This document shows, in pieces, positions 11,060 to 22,150 of a stretch of 64,000 bases of DNA. The DNA comes from Plutella xylostella (Eukaryota > Arthropoda > Insecta > Lepidoptera > Plutellidae): NCBI RefSeq assembly GCF_932276165.1, contig NC_063994.1:3534001-3598000 (forward strand). The letters run 5' to 3'. Each line of letters begins with the position of its first letter. Positions within the stretch are counted from its first letter, which is position 1. A program made the position numbers and the translations under genes. The notes beneath the pieces are model-generated. The model was not told the DNA's origin. It made no database searches and worked only from the letters and a program-made list of their open reading frames with translations.

Positions 11060-11195
11060 GAAGGGCTACTACGGGGCGCATTTAAGACGTGACAAAAGTT
11101 TTGCATCGCTGTCACTCACATCGAGCAGCCGCAAGAGTGTGCGCGACGGAGAGCTTTTGTCACGTCTTATTAGCGCCCTGTGCTACAGGGCTACA
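11060..11195. mobile_element. MITE with GACGTGACAAAAG inverted repeat
   Basis: The left GGGCGCATTTAAGACGTGAC and the right end, whose reverse complement reads GGGCGCTAATAAGACGTGAC, both continue AAAAG. They bracket about 60 bp. It has no coding capacity and is a recognisable lepidopteran miniature element. Confidence 0.65.
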
Positions 11196-11285
11196 TCGAC
11201 CTTAGACTGGTTAGCTGGGAAAGATTGGATGAGGAAGGCCGAGGACAGAGTGTTGAGGAAGTAGCCGATGTCCAATAGTAACCGA
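11196..11285 (+). repeat. RTE-type LINE 3' end fragment
   Basis: TTGGATGAGGAAGGCCGAGG followed by ACAGAGTGTTGAGGAAG corresponds to the C-terminal codons GWMRKAEDRVL of the RTE reading frame seen intact at 37108-37375. It is degraded. Confidence 0.65.
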
Positions 11286-12044
11286 TTTCGGGCTGGTGAT
11301 ATTGAACATCAGATAGTTTAGCTATAAAAGTTTCACGAGTTAGAATGGACAACATTTCAAAAAACTAAAGCTGCTATAAATCGAAAACCATTTCGAGATT
11401 TAGCTCTAAAGGCCACAAAAAAAATGTTTTAGTATTTTTTGGATGTATCATTTTCGAGAAAATCATAAAATAGTAAAAAAGTGCTGATGACGTCATGCAT
11501 TAGGTGCGATGCATTTTGATGATCAAAGCCTATAGATTTAAAAATAAAGTAACTGTCACTTTCATTTTTGATTGACGTTGTTGTTTATTTGGGTCATTTT
11601 CATTAATTCTGTTCTGACACTTTGTGACTATTTTTTTAATTATTATTAAGAGATGACCTCTATATAATATGTCCCAGAGCATGCCACCGCCTACACAGCT
11701 GAAAAAATGCTTCTGCTTATTTTTTTACATGATAAGTACCTACTTTCCATCATCAGAAATATCAAGGTCATTTGAAAATGACCCATTTGTTGGTTGGCAT
11801 ATAAACAAAGTTTAAATGTCACTTGTCAGTGTCATTTATGTTTTTTTTTCGAGACTCAGGCAATAGACAAAAATAAAAATTGAGCCTAATATGTGATGTC
11901 ACTTCCGGTTTTCAAATAATTAACTTTAGAGTTAAAAATAACATGCAAAAATTTATGTATATACAAAATAAAAAAATACGGGTCCACTAATTTTGTATAA
12001 ACTTTCCGAATAACTAATAAAAATATAGGGTAAAGAAAATGAAA
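11286..12044. other. Unassigned AT-rich DNA
   Basis: No gene or bounded repeat was recognised. Confidence 0.35.
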
Positions 12045-12190
12045 TGTTGTCCATTGATAGAATATTCTTTATTTGTACACAAAAAAGAACAGAATTTACA
12101 AAGCTTGTATGTATATTATACAAACACATAGGCACATAAAAGGCGGTCTTATTACAAAAAGCGAATTTTTTCAAGACAACCATTACGAGT
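12045..12190 (-). repeat. LINE 3' tail, reverse copy
   Basis: It begins (plus strand) TTCTTTATTTGTACAC and ends in AAAAGGCGGTCTTATTAC and TCAAGACAACC. This is the reverse complement of the 7469-7595 tail, with ~60 bp of extra spacer. Confidence 0.6.
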
Positions 12191-12477
12191 TTTCGAAATA
12201 AAGGGACAGAATCTCTGTTATGTCAACTGAAAACAGTTTGGCCCACCTGAGACCTGCTGTAACGTGGAAATTTCCTGTAATTTTCGGGTGTTTCCTTTAA
12301 AACGTATGCTTGGACACGACGTAATGGGCTGCGACTGAATACTAAGTAGATGGCGCTGCTACCGTAAACTGATAGAGCGATTGTAAATAGTTTTTCATTC
12401 CTCATGTTCTGAAACTATGTAATTATTAATATCTCATCACATAACACAGCCCATCATAATTAATATATATATAATAC

Positions 12478-12727
12478 CAACTTCGCGTTCGTGACTGAGG
12501 TCAACACAAGGGCCAGCTGAAAACCAGCGCTGTGGCCTCACTGTCCACAGCATATGCTGAGCTGGTGCCGTTTTGACACTCTGGACAGCATCCTTTATTT
12601 GTTTGTTTTGTTTGTTCTGTATTAAGTATTCTCGTTATTTTGTTATTGTTTCTTTTTCTGTCTTATTATTCTGTCCAGTGTGTCAAATAAATGTAACTTT
12701 CTTTCTTTTCTTTCTTTCTTTCTTGAA
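12478..12727 (+). repeat. SINE-like repeat with (TTTC)n tail
   Basis: A GC-richer head (GGGCCAGCTGAAAACCAGCG) is followed by an AT-rich body, GTGTGTCAAATAAATGTAAC and a TTTC-repeat tail. It resembles a retroposed short element; no A/B boxes were confirmed. Confidence 0.45.
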
Positions 12728-12829
12728 AGAAGGGAAAATTCCCTGAAAAGCGATGCTACTTTGAATTTCTCAATGATGCCGTTTAGACCCGCTAACACTA
12801 TTATAATAATTGTGAGGGTAAATCTTAAA

Positions 12830-13115
12830 CACGGCCATCCGACCCCAAACTAGGCAGAGCCTGTAATATGAGGATACATACCTACATAGGTATTAACACC
12901 CAAGACAAGAGTAAAAATATAAGGGCCTTACCACAAAAACTTAGACAGTATTTAACAGATGTTTAGCGCTGTCAAACGCCTAGGAAAACTGTCAGATTTC
13001 GTTTTAAACACTATTTAAACAGTGTTTAAAGTTTTTTGTGGTAGCACAGTTAGTCTTTAAACAAATATCTGCCGCAAGTGGGAATCGAACCCGGGAACTC
13101 TGGCATAGAAGTGTC
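12830..13115 (-). repeat. tRNA-derived SINE, reverse copy, split by a MITE
   Basis: Reading the minus strand: B box GGTTCGATTCCC, CAGATATTTGTTTAAAG, an interruption at about 12925-13049, then CTTGGGTGTTAATACC and GGGGTCGGATGGCCGTGT. Both SINE halves are in register on either side of the inserted sequence. Confidence 0.7.
12925..13049. mobile_element. Small MITE nested in a SINE
   Basis: TACCACAAAAACTTA at the left faces AAGTTTTTTGTGGTA at the right, with a palindrome-rich centre (ACTATTTAAACAGTGTTTAA). It separates the two halves of a SINE. The target duplication is not clear. Confidence 0.6.
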
Positions 13116-14224
13116 GGCATAGGATTCCATTTTTATCCGTTTGATGTACTTACGTGACCCTTAAAAATAATACGTAATAACTTAAGGTGTTTCTTAGAAT
13201 TACCATAAATACACGCGCTCTCGCTTTATCGTGTTTCTGAAAATCCATCAAAAGAATCTAACCGGAAAAGGCTATTACAGAAAAAATCAATAAGGTCTTA
13301 TCATTGCTTTTTCTCACTTTAACCTGGAATGAAAAGAGGTTTATTAGTGTAGTAAATAGATGAGTAAGACGATAATCTTGATTATTAGATATACCAAAAC
13401 ATTAATTTATAACGTTATTCTAAATTATATTCGTATTATGTATGGAGAAAAATAATATACTTAAGTACACTTTAGAAATTTAATTATAAAACAAGATTTA
13501 GTTGGTCTTTTTGTGTTCAGAAGATAGCTATAGGCAGCTACTGTCGTATGAGATCTTAATATCTAGAATCCATTGTGAAAGAAACTTTAGATATATTAAG
13601 AATAAGTTCCACGATACACATCACAAATTTTGAACTTAGACAATTTGTTATAAACGTTTTTTACTTTTACGTTACTGAAAGCAATGCAATAGAATATAAT
13701 AATATATCAAGCTGCAGCTTCAAATCCCATAAACTTCACCAAAACAGAACACCGTCACCGCAGCTTAATCCATTAAAACTTAAGTTACGAGTTTACGGCA
13801 AAAGTCGAGGCGGCAAATAAGTTGAAAATTTCCAACGGAAAACAATTTTAACCTTCTCTTTCTTATTCCGTGCAAGTTCTCCCTAGCCCTTGTCTCCTTA
13901 AGAGACATATTCATATTTAAATTTATGGCGAAACTTTGAATAGTTAGCGCTAGACAAAGCAATACAAAGTTCTTTGTCCCGCGTTAAGTTTTAACGGCCT
14001 TTACGGTAAGCTTATTGTGAGATTATAGGCCGGGAGGCTGTTACATGACGCGTGAAGATTGGAGCTTTCAGCTTTGCTCCGTACGGTAATCGTAGTAAAA
14101 CCTAGAATAACGCGGACGCTATGTACTATAATTTGTTAGTGGTTAATTGGTTTAAACTGTTTAAAAACGTGTGTTCTAGGAGGTGCTGTTGTAATAAAGT
14201 TAGAATTCATTCAAGAGCAATCTA
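13116..14224. other. Unassigned intergenic DNA
   Basis: The short ORFs (13575-13820 plus; 13780-13962 minus) have no recognisable domain. No repeat boundary was seen. Confidence 0.35.
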
Positions 14225-14330
14225 AAAGTTCGAGTGACAATAGGACCAAATTACTCCTAAACAGAAAAAGGCTAGTTTTAATGACGCTCTCTGCAACATT
14301 GACATTCATTTACAGCGCATCAGGATATAT
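14225..14330 (+). repeat. Dispersed repeat shared with 20315-20415
   Basis: ACTCCTAAACAGAAAAAGGC followed by TAATGACG..TCTGCAA and CAGCGCATCAGGATAT matches the block at 20315-20415 in the same order with scattered differences. Confidence 0.55.
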
Positions 14331-15539
14331 GTGTTTAAAATTTGATTTAAATTCAATTTTAAATACGTTTAGCGTTTGGTAAAAGTGACCCTAAATTAAT
14401 TAATTAAATCAAAATATTCATTCTCCATAGTAAAAAGTCACGTGATCAACAAAGTTTCTATGAAAACTATTATTTTTTTGGCGAATTTTTAAATATGATT
14501 TCATTTTTGGGCTTAGATATAACATGCTGCACATGTAGGTTTCGGCTTAGTATACCCTTTTTGCAACATCCTGTATATGTATTTTAAAAAACCGGACTTT
14601 TTGGTGTCGGTATTTTGAAAGTGGGACTTTTTCATTGCTCGCATGTGTACTATTGTAGGTTTTTAACTCAAAAATATTTCTTATTCTCTACAATCCAGGC
14701 TCCCGACGAGCGACAATAATACGTAGAGCCGCAGTAAACGGTGGTTTTACGCGTGTTTATATGTTTCTGAGTGGTAAAACCGTTTTGTTCTCGCCATTTG
14801 ACCGTTAAATTGTTACAATTGCTGGCGGACCCTATTACGCGTAAGTATTTTGACGGGAAAACTAAAAATTATCGTCGCGTTTGTGGCTTGTTTCAGTAGC
14901 TTGTTGAATGACTATTGTACAATAAGTCTGTAAGTACTAAATATTCTATAAAATGTCTATTCTTAGCTAAATTCCAGCAATAAATTTAAATTTGGCTGCT
15001 TTATAATGATTCTCTACATTTACAAACCTATTCATAAACTTAGAACCACCGAAGAACAGAAAAAAATCGAAATTAAAAACTATTTTCGAACGAAAACTAC
15101 GCCAACATGATTCTCAAACGTGACAGTTTTTTTTAGCCGGCATCCTTTGCTGAGTCTGTGTGCCGGAAGTGAGCTTAGGAAAAATGGCCGCGTTTCCGGC
15201 CCAGTAATGGCGACGCCGACAGTAGTTCCTGCTGATAATGAAAAAGGATAAGAAAAGGGAGGCAATGCACATTTGTACGTCAGCGTGTGGGTAAAATAAA
15301 AATAGTTTCTTTTGAAATGGTTTTTTAAGCGCCTCTTAGGGAAATGGAGTCGTTTAATGTGCGAGTTAATTCGTTTGTGCTGCGCCATGGAAGTGAGATG
15401 CGATGAGATGCTTTTCAAAACGTAATTATTATAGCAATTGAAAACCTAACGAAGGTTTTTTATTACATCTTAATAAGACTAGGTAGTACCTACTTATTGC
15501 TCTATATATATAGAACAACGCGGACTCGTGTGTAAAATA
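14331..15539. other. Unassigned DNA with dispersed fragments
   Basis: TAGCGTTTGGTAAAAGTGAC at about 14370 pairs with 9131-9175. AAAGTCACGTGATCAACAAA at about 14435 recurs at 18477. A minus-strand ORF of 112 codons (15080-15418) is basic and cysteine-poor; I recognise no family and do not call it a gene. Confidence 0.35.
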
Positions 15540-15540
15540 A

Positions 15541-15733
15541 TATGACTAATATGACTAATATTATAAATGCGAAAGTAACTGTGTATGTCTGTCTGTTTCT
15601 CTTTCACGCTAAAACTACTGAACGGTTTGAATGAAATTTGGTATACATATGGTCTAGACCCTGAGAAAGAACATAGGCTACTTTTTATCGCGGAATTCCC
15701 ACGGGAAAACTTTTTAAGGCGAAGTGAAGTTGT
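15541..15733 (+). mobile_element. Helitron copy lacking its 3' end
   Basis: TGACTAATATTATAAATGCG, a short CTGT run, CTCTTTCACGCTAAAACTAC and TTAAGGCGAAGTGAAG follow the order of the Helitrons at 2143 and 3110. The CTAG terminus is absent. Confidence 0.75.
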
Positions 15734-16344
15734 AAGAGAATAAATCGCTATTGAGTGTTATGATGGACAGTCGAGGGAAAACTTATTCGTTGATACATCA
15801 GTAGATATCAATAACGAAAAAAAAAAGTTTACGTGCGAAGTTTCATTTTGTTGTAAAAGTGCAACATAGCATACCCTGAATAACCTCGCAAGATCATTTT
15901 GTTAACGAAATTCGTTTTCATAACTTTTACAGTCTGTATTGCTATTCCATCACACAACACATTTTTTAAAATAAATTACCTATTGTTGTGGTGAAAGAGC
16001 GGGGTACTTACCTAGTTATACAGGTTACCACCTAGTACAAGGGCCCTTGCCATTTTTGTAATGATTTGTTTGTAACAATAAATTCATTTTTTTTTCTTTA
16101 ACACATTCATTTTCTACGCGGAAACAAACATCTTTACAAAAACACAATGTTCTACGAGTGTTCTGTTTCACAAACGCTAAAGAGGGAAGGAAAATACGAA
16201 TCTTCACTGAAGAAAACTTGAAAGGCGAACTTGACCGATTCTCTTTGACTCGAGACATGAATAACGAGATAAACCGAAGGGCCCTCAGAATTAACTCTCT
16301 CTTGTCGTGTGACAAAGAACTTTCGCGCTTTTAGAGTTCCGATG
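15734..16344. other. Unassigned intergenic DNA
   Basis: The minus-strand ORF of 96 codons at 16025-16315 has a lysine/phenylalanine-rich composition typical of chance frames. Nothing else was seen. Confidence 0.35.
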
Positions 16345-16440
16345 CAGCGGTCGCCGAATGGTGCAGTGGTTAGTGGCTCCGACTGCTGTGCCGATGGTCC
16401 CGGGTTCGATCCCCGGCCGGGCTGATATTTGTTTGTAATT
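16345..16440 (+). repeat. tRNA-derived SINE head
   Basis: CGAATGGTGCAGTGGTTAGT and B box GGTTCGATCCCC are followed by GATATTTGTTTG, after which the sequence leaves the family. The head is 5'-complete and the body is missing or replaced. Confidence 0.7.
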
Positions 16441-16841
16441 AATTTTTTTACCGAATTAATAATTGGTTCTCTGGGTTTTAAATAAGTGGTGTACGTAATA
16501 TATCCTACTTACCTGCCACGAGTGGTGATTGTGGCAATAACTCTCCAGTATTGGGAACTTTTGGGTTTTTTGTCTTCTTATGTTTAACCAGACCTTCACT
16601 TGAAAAGGGGTATCGTAAGTTTGTCTAGAAGAGGGGCTGATTTAGTTAGTAATTAATTTTCTTAAAAAATGATTGTTTTAGACATTGTTAAATTCGAATC
16701 TGGTGCTTACAGAATCGCAGAAGCATTGTTCGCCAATTTTGAAATTCCTTTTAGCATAATATTTATATGTATAAGTAATAGAGGTATAAGTACAGTTTTT
16801 AATTTGCAGTAAGTACATTGGTACAAAGTTATAAGTAAGGG
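16441..16841. other. Unassigned intergenic DNA
   Basis: No gene or bounded repeat was recognised. Confidence 0.35.
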
Positions 16842-16913
16842 GCAGAGAAACCTGACCACCCTCAGAGGCATTGTTCATATTATTTCTATGAGAGGGGGGT
16901 CAGGTTTCTCTGC
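16842..16913. repeat. Hairpin-forming inverted repeat
   Basis: GCAGAGAAACCTGACC and its reverse complement GGTCAGGTTTCTCTGC form arms of about 16-23 bp around a ~28-nt loop. It could be a miniature element or a chance hairpin. Confidence 0.55.
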
Positions 16914-17172
16914 ACCTGACCGTACTAACTTGCCTTCGGGCGTCCACTGACATAAATTATAATAATTCCGTCAGGTTAAAGGACCTCATTCGAAAACATA
17001 TTTCACGCTTAGCCGTCCCACAATTGTTGTCTTGATGGCTTATGAAGCAGCTTACCTCCTTGTTTGTAATAAAACAAAGGGCATTTCGCTATGAAGCGGT
17101 CTACTCCGACAAAACAGTACAGGTATGTGTATAAGGTTGTGTTTCTACAGAGTCTGAATTTCCTCCATAAAA

Positions 17173-17265
17173 GTTTGAGGTCTACATAGGAAATGACAGT
17201 TTGCAATTTGTTTGTGACTGTCACAAACAAATTGCAAACTGTCATTTCCCATGTAGACCTCAAAC
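17173..17265. repeat. Near-perfect 46-bp snapback palindrome
   Basis: Arm 17173-17218 and arm 17220-17265 are reverse complements apart from one position, with a single-base centre at 17219. The arms begin GTTTGAGGTCTACATA and end ATGTAGACCTCAAAC. On the minus-strand RNA the one mismatch becomes a G:U pair. No terminal duplication was recognised. Confidence 0.9.
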
Positions 17266-17827
17266 GTACGCAACGTTTTCGAGGGTCCGTTTAAAATAGA
17301 ATTAATGCATCCCGGCGTTGATGTTCTTAATCTTAATAATAATAATTCTTTATTAATTTTCGATGTTAAGAAATGGAAAATATTAATTTATTTGCTGTAA
17401 AACATGGTTGCGTCTTAAAAAAAATGTTTCAGAGACCTTCGCGGGAATGACTCCAATTTTACAGTTTCATAATGGTCGCACCACTACGTTTGTGCCATGC
17501 GAATCTAAGCCCTGAGCTTCGGCTGTGGACGAGGAAAACTCAATAAAAACTAAGCGTATCGCACGTTGCTTCATAAGGTTAGTATAGTTGGCCTGTATAT
17601 AACAGATTAAAGATATTTTAAGTACTTCTGAATGTTTTAAATTAAAGACTGTTATATTTTTTACTTAGGAACAACCAGCCATTTGACTTCCCTAGCTCTT
17701 TTAATTTAATAGCAAAGTTGAATCTTCATGTTTCACGCTTAAAGAAGTTCAAACTTTCTAGGAATAAAGCTTGAGGCACACTGAGTGTAGTTAAGAAGTG
17801 CATACGAGTATTTAGGTACTCCCTTTG
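17266..17827. other. Unassigned intergenic DNA
   Basis: No gene or bounded repeat was recognised. Confidence 0.35.
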
Positions 17828-18047
17828 AGTAGTGGTGAGTGGCGATAAGCCTAGTCAGAGGCCTTCGGGCGGCTTGAAAACATCTGACAGTCTGGTTGCC
17901 CACTTACCCGACAACTCTCTCAGCACAAGCTTGCTTGTGTTGGGGTCCACCAACCCGCACTTGGCCAGCGTGGTGGACTAGGCCTAAACCCTTCCTTCAT
18001 TGGAAGGAGACCCGTGCCCCAGCAGTGGGGAAGTAATGGGTCGTGAT
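17828..18047 (+). repeat. LINE 3' end (GTGCCCCAGCAGTGGGG type)
   Basis: CCTTCGGGCGGCTTGAAAAC, CCGCACTTGGCCAGCGTGGT and GGAGACCCGTGCCCCAGCAG, then GGGTCGTGATGAG, form a recognisable lepidopteran LINE 3' region ending in a TGATG-type tail. The last third recurs at 19165-19272. Confidence 0.65.
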
Positions 18048-18049
18048 GA

Positions 18050-18182
18050 GTAGCGATATGGTTTGCAACGTATCACGTGAGTACAAGTGTGCTGCGAAAA
18101 GTGGGTGGCTCGCTTGTGAGCCACCTCTGAGTAACCCTTCGGGGATTACAGTCGTGAGTGCATATGTATGTATATGTAGTGG
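18050..18182 (+). repeat. SINE-like repeat B, copy 3
   Basis: TATCACGTGAGTACAAGTGT, GTGGGTGGCTCGCTTGTGAG and CCCTTCGGGGATTACAGTCG match the copies at 945 and 10868. Confidence 0.6.
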
Positions 18183-18850
18183 CGAGAAAACGCGAATTTG
18201 TATATTCAGGATAGTGGCTAAGTAGCGGAATAAGCTAGCTGTAAGCAAAAAAAAATTGAGTCGATATTCACTGCTCGATCGGTTAATAAAACCTACACTT
18301 GGCCCGCAGGCCTATCGACAACTCAGGACGATGAAACATTTATTTAGTAGGTTAGGAAGTTATAATTATAAGTATCAACTTTGATCATATATAAAAGTCT
18401 AAAAATGACAGATACTATGGAAACCGTCAAAACTGACCGACTACAGTAGGCCTATCACTTTACAGACTTTTTTTTAAGTCACGTGATCAACAAAATTTTA
18501 CCACATCTTTTGGTTTACTATAACACTTTTGCAATTACATTGTATGTAGATGCTGGTGCTCCATACTTACGACTACGCTGTACATACACACATAGTTAAA
18601 CTTATAACACTTTTTTATGAGTCGGGATCAGAAACTGTCGTTCAGTGTGCGTCGAGCTTTTTCGCAGGTCGGATATGGATTGTGTACAAGAACTCTTTAG
18701 TTCGATCAAAGCTAACGCTAGATGCGAAAAACTTACGAAAGAAAAATACGGACATTCTTTTTTATGTTTTATGTCGTGTACCCATAATACCTATTTATTT
18801 TTCATAATGTTTATTTATTTTAAAAGTGTTTGCGTGTGTGTAGTATTATG
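18183..18850. other. Unassigned intergenic DNA
   Basis: AAGTCACGTGATCAACAAAA at 18477 is shared with about 14435. Short ORFs at 18550-18929 have no recognisable domain. Confidence 0.35.
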
Positions 18851-18852
18851 TA

Positions 18853-18984
18853 CAGTCAGCTACATAAGTAGCTATACACTTTTCTACCATGTCAATCTGA
18901 AACCGCCTATAAATTCATTGAAACATTGACGGTTCGTCAGTTTGACAAGATACAGAAGTGTATAGCTATTTATGCAGCTGACCG
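18853..18984. mobile_element. MITE with TA target duplication
   Basis: Left CAGTCAGCTACATAAGTAGC faces a right end whose reverse complement is CGGTCAGCTGCATAAATAGC; both continue TATACACTT. TA dinucleotides flank it at 18851-18852 and 18985-18986. The 132-bp length and TA target fit a Tc1/mariner-type miniature element. Confidence 0.7.
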
Positions 18985-19164
18985 TACGTTCATTTTTATT
19001 TTAAAGGTGTGATAGTGACGTACCTATGTTTTAACTTCCAAACCTTCATCCTTATTTATTTACTTAGTTACTCCCCTAATCAAGACCTTCATCCGTGACG
19101 GAAAACTGCGGACACACACAAGACAAATTTTAGAAAATGACTGCGGTGGGGTTAACAATGATTA

Positions 19165-19272
19165 TTTCCACCAACCCGCACTAGGCCAGCGTGGTGGGCT
19201 AAGCCTAAAACCCTTCCTGCATTGGAAGGAGACCCGTGCCCCAGCAGTGGGGACGTGATGGGTCGTGATGAT
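19165..19272 (+). repeat. LINE 3' end fragment
   Basis: CCGCACTAGGCCAGCGTGGT followed by GGAGACCCGTGCCCCAGCAG and GGTCGTGATGAT, the same tail as 17828-18047. Confidence 0.65.
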
Positions 19273-20314
19273 TTCTTAGTCAAAAGTCAAAATTTTTACT
19301 ATCAAGTGTAAAGCTCCTTTAAGGCGTATCCACACTGGGCCGGGCGGACGCATCGGATGGCAATTTGTCAAAGTCACGACCTCCCGACGTCAGCATTAAT
19401 TATTCCGTTTTGAATCGCGTCATCGGCGATGCGAAGCGACATGTTGCGAATTGGCACAAACTGTTTTTAATAGCACGCTATTTATACTAATGTTCCGTTT
19501 TATTTATTCAGCGTTTAATTTTTGAATTGGTTAGGATTTATAAAAAAACGTTTTATTAGTTTTCCGTTTATATCAAGTAAGTACTTGCATCACAATTTAT
19601 TTGTAGTTTAGAAGTAGGTATTGGTTTGTTCCTTATGGTATTAATTGTTCACTTACCTTGCATCACTACCATGACAGATTTTTTGAATTTACATACATGA
19701 GACGGCTTAGCGCTAAACGCGCTGCTCAAGCACTCACATGCTGCTCAAGCACATCCACATAAACACCACTGCTACACATATCACACACAACACGTCCCCG
19801 GATTTATAACAGATGTAGCTGGTCCCTTCATCATCGCTATTTTAAAAACTCCGCCTGTATACTTTTAGGCGCAGGCCACCGTACATCTTCAATTCAAACA
19901 CGCGAACGCTAAGAAGTACTACCACTCCACAGCCGCAACAAATGTGCCAACGTGACTCGCGTGACAAAACGTTGGACAACAGGACTATTTGTTCTCATGC
20001 CACCTTTTACGAGTCTACGCCCACACCTGGATATCGGCAATTGCCAATTTGACGAGGTTTCCTTTGGTCTGAAAAATTGCTGGAGACGTCCTAGATTTGG
20101 CAGTGACAACTTAAATTGTTGTATCAACATTGGAGCTGATTCTGAAAGGCATCATTACTTAATTCATTTACCACTGTCAAAATTAAATTTGAAATACTTA
20201 AAAAAAGAGATTTGGCTATCAATCATAGAAATCATAAGTTTGTATTTCATTTAAAATTGGTGCCTAATGAATTGCTACTAATCTACTTACTATTACTACA
20301 ATCGCGATCAAAGA
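19273..20314. other. Unassigned intergenic DNA
   Basis: The plus ORF of 100 codons at 19952-20254 and its antisense partner show no recognisable domain. AAGGCGTATCCACACTGG at about 19320 looks like one MITE end without a partner. Confidence 0.35.
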
Positions 20315-20415
20315 AAAAGTTCCAGTGACATCGCACCAAACTACTCCTAAAAAGAAAAGACTAGAGTAATGACGTCGTCTGCAATATTGAAGAACATTTA
20401 CCAGCGCATCAGAAT
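20315..20415 (+). repeat. Dispersed repeat shared with 14225-14330
   Basis: ACTCCTAAAAAGAAAAGACT, TAATGACGTCGTCTGCAA and CAGCGCATCAGAATAT follow the order of the 14225 copy. Confidence 0.55.
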
Positions 20416-20826
20416 ATTTTATAAACCACTGCAAACGTAGAAATTGTGTTAAAATTTTAAATAAAATTATTTAAAATTGGCTATACGATATTCAGGCTTC
20501 TGATATGCAGATAACAACTAAGTATTACTGTTATTACTGCAATGCCTTGTACATAACGTATCTATAATACATGTATAATATGAGCCAGAGCGGTATTTTG
20601 GCCAATACATCAACTTCCCATGCATGATTTTGATTGATGAGTTCTGTTAGCAGTGATTGTGTTTACTTTCCATTATTATGTTTGCCTATCTGGGCATGCA
20701 TATAAAATTCTCCTATGGGATTTCGCGGGGAAATATTTTATTGCTGTAATTTCCTAACGAACCTAGAGAAGGACGAAGAATATTGTGTAAATGAGAGTAC
20801 TGTGTCTGAAGACTGGGAATTATTCT

Positions 20827-20995
20827 TAAGCCGCGTACAGACCGGCCCAACGAACGTCTAACGAACTTTAATTATTTATTTTATTAAAAACTAGTCTAAT
20901 TTATTTATCATTCATAATACAGGGCAGATTGCAGCAACGAAGGTCAACGAAACCGGTTCGTTGGCGTTCGTTTGGCCGGTCTGTACGCAGCTTTA
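20827..20995. mobile_element. MITE with CGTACAGACCGGC terminal repeats
   Basis: Left TAAGCCGCGTACAGACCGGC faces a right end that reads TAAAGCTGCGTACAGACCGG on the reverse strand. CAACGAACG / CGTTCGTTT extend the pairing. It is 169 bp with no coding capacity. Confidence 0.7.
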
Positions 20996-21980
20996 GATCT
21001 CGGATATGCCCAAATTGCAATACAGGAACACACACACCATCTATTTTACTTTGCTACTATTAAATTTGGGAGAAGGTAACATATCACTACCAAAAAGTTT
21101 GTGCAGCAATATTTTTCAGCTTTTTCCTTAGTCAACCATTCTATCTGCAAAGAATTAGGTATAAATCATAGTACCTATACTGTATATTTATTAATACTAT
21201 ATATCACAAAATATTATGTAAGCATAAACTTACCTAAATCAATAGAAAATTAAGTTTATGTATAACTTAATCTCTATTATGAGTGTAAAATTATGACAAT
21301 CGTATAAACTTAATGAAACTTACGTACGTCGGCCCATCTCCGAGAAAAGCAAACAGATCCAGTAGATCCCCGGCCGTAAGAACTGGCACTCATTGTCGTT
21401 TAAAAAAAGACGTCTTCCACTGATCTCCTTATCTCATTCGCCATCAATAACGCTCCTAATTCAAGAAAGACAAACAAAAACCGGGCTTATTGTGGCCGAT
21501 TTGTCTTATTTCCCTATTCAATTGGGCTCGTTCGTCTCAAATCTTAAATTCCTCCAAAATGGCAGTTAACCAACTTAATTTGGCAGCTAAATGTCTGGAA
21601 GTTTCGACCAGCCATCGATCAAGTTAATGAGCCCTGTCAATTACAGGGTGCCAATGACGGAATGAAACAGGGCGGTAGAAAGAATTGCCCCCCGTCGTCT
21701 AAGAATAACGCTAAGTTTGCGGAAAACGCACACACTTTTTTGGAACGCGTATTGTAATGGGATTTACAAGAGACAGTCTGTTGTCAGCAGTATATGGAGA
21801 TTCTGTAATCTATGTCTGTCTTCGACAAAAGAACAAAGTTCAAAGCTACTTTTCATGCATATCGTACAGACGATATCATAGAACAACTGCAAGGGGACTC
21901 GGGCTATAAGTACAAGGAACGTAATATGTACTGTTTGGGTCCTACGTTATGTCGGTGCACGTATGATGTAAGTATACATT
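20996..21980. other. Unassigned intergenic DNA
   Basis: No gene or bounded repeat was recognised. Confidence 0.35.
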
Positions 21981-22150
21981 GATGTCGATTCTGAAGGCAG
22001 AAATTCTAAATTAAGAGCTGTCAAAACCTTAATTTCTTTGTTTAAAATTCGACTCTATCTATGATTGTTTCCGTAAACGTCATTTTATGCTAGCAATTTT
22101 TTTACTTTGACCGCGTTAAAATTAGAATTTCTGCCTTCAGAATCGACATC
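21981..22150. mobile_element. 170-bp MITE with 29-bp perfect TIRs
   Basis: GATGTCGATTCTGAAGGCAG, continuing AAATTCTAA (21981-22009), is matched exactly in reverse complement at 22122-22150. ATT is present directly outside both ends (21978-21980 and 22151-22153), a candidate 3-bp target duplication. The superfamily is not assigned. Confidence 0.8.

Noticed and set aside
15080..15418. 112-codon minus-strand ORF
   Set aside because: No domain, no homology I recognise, and composition typical of a chance frame.
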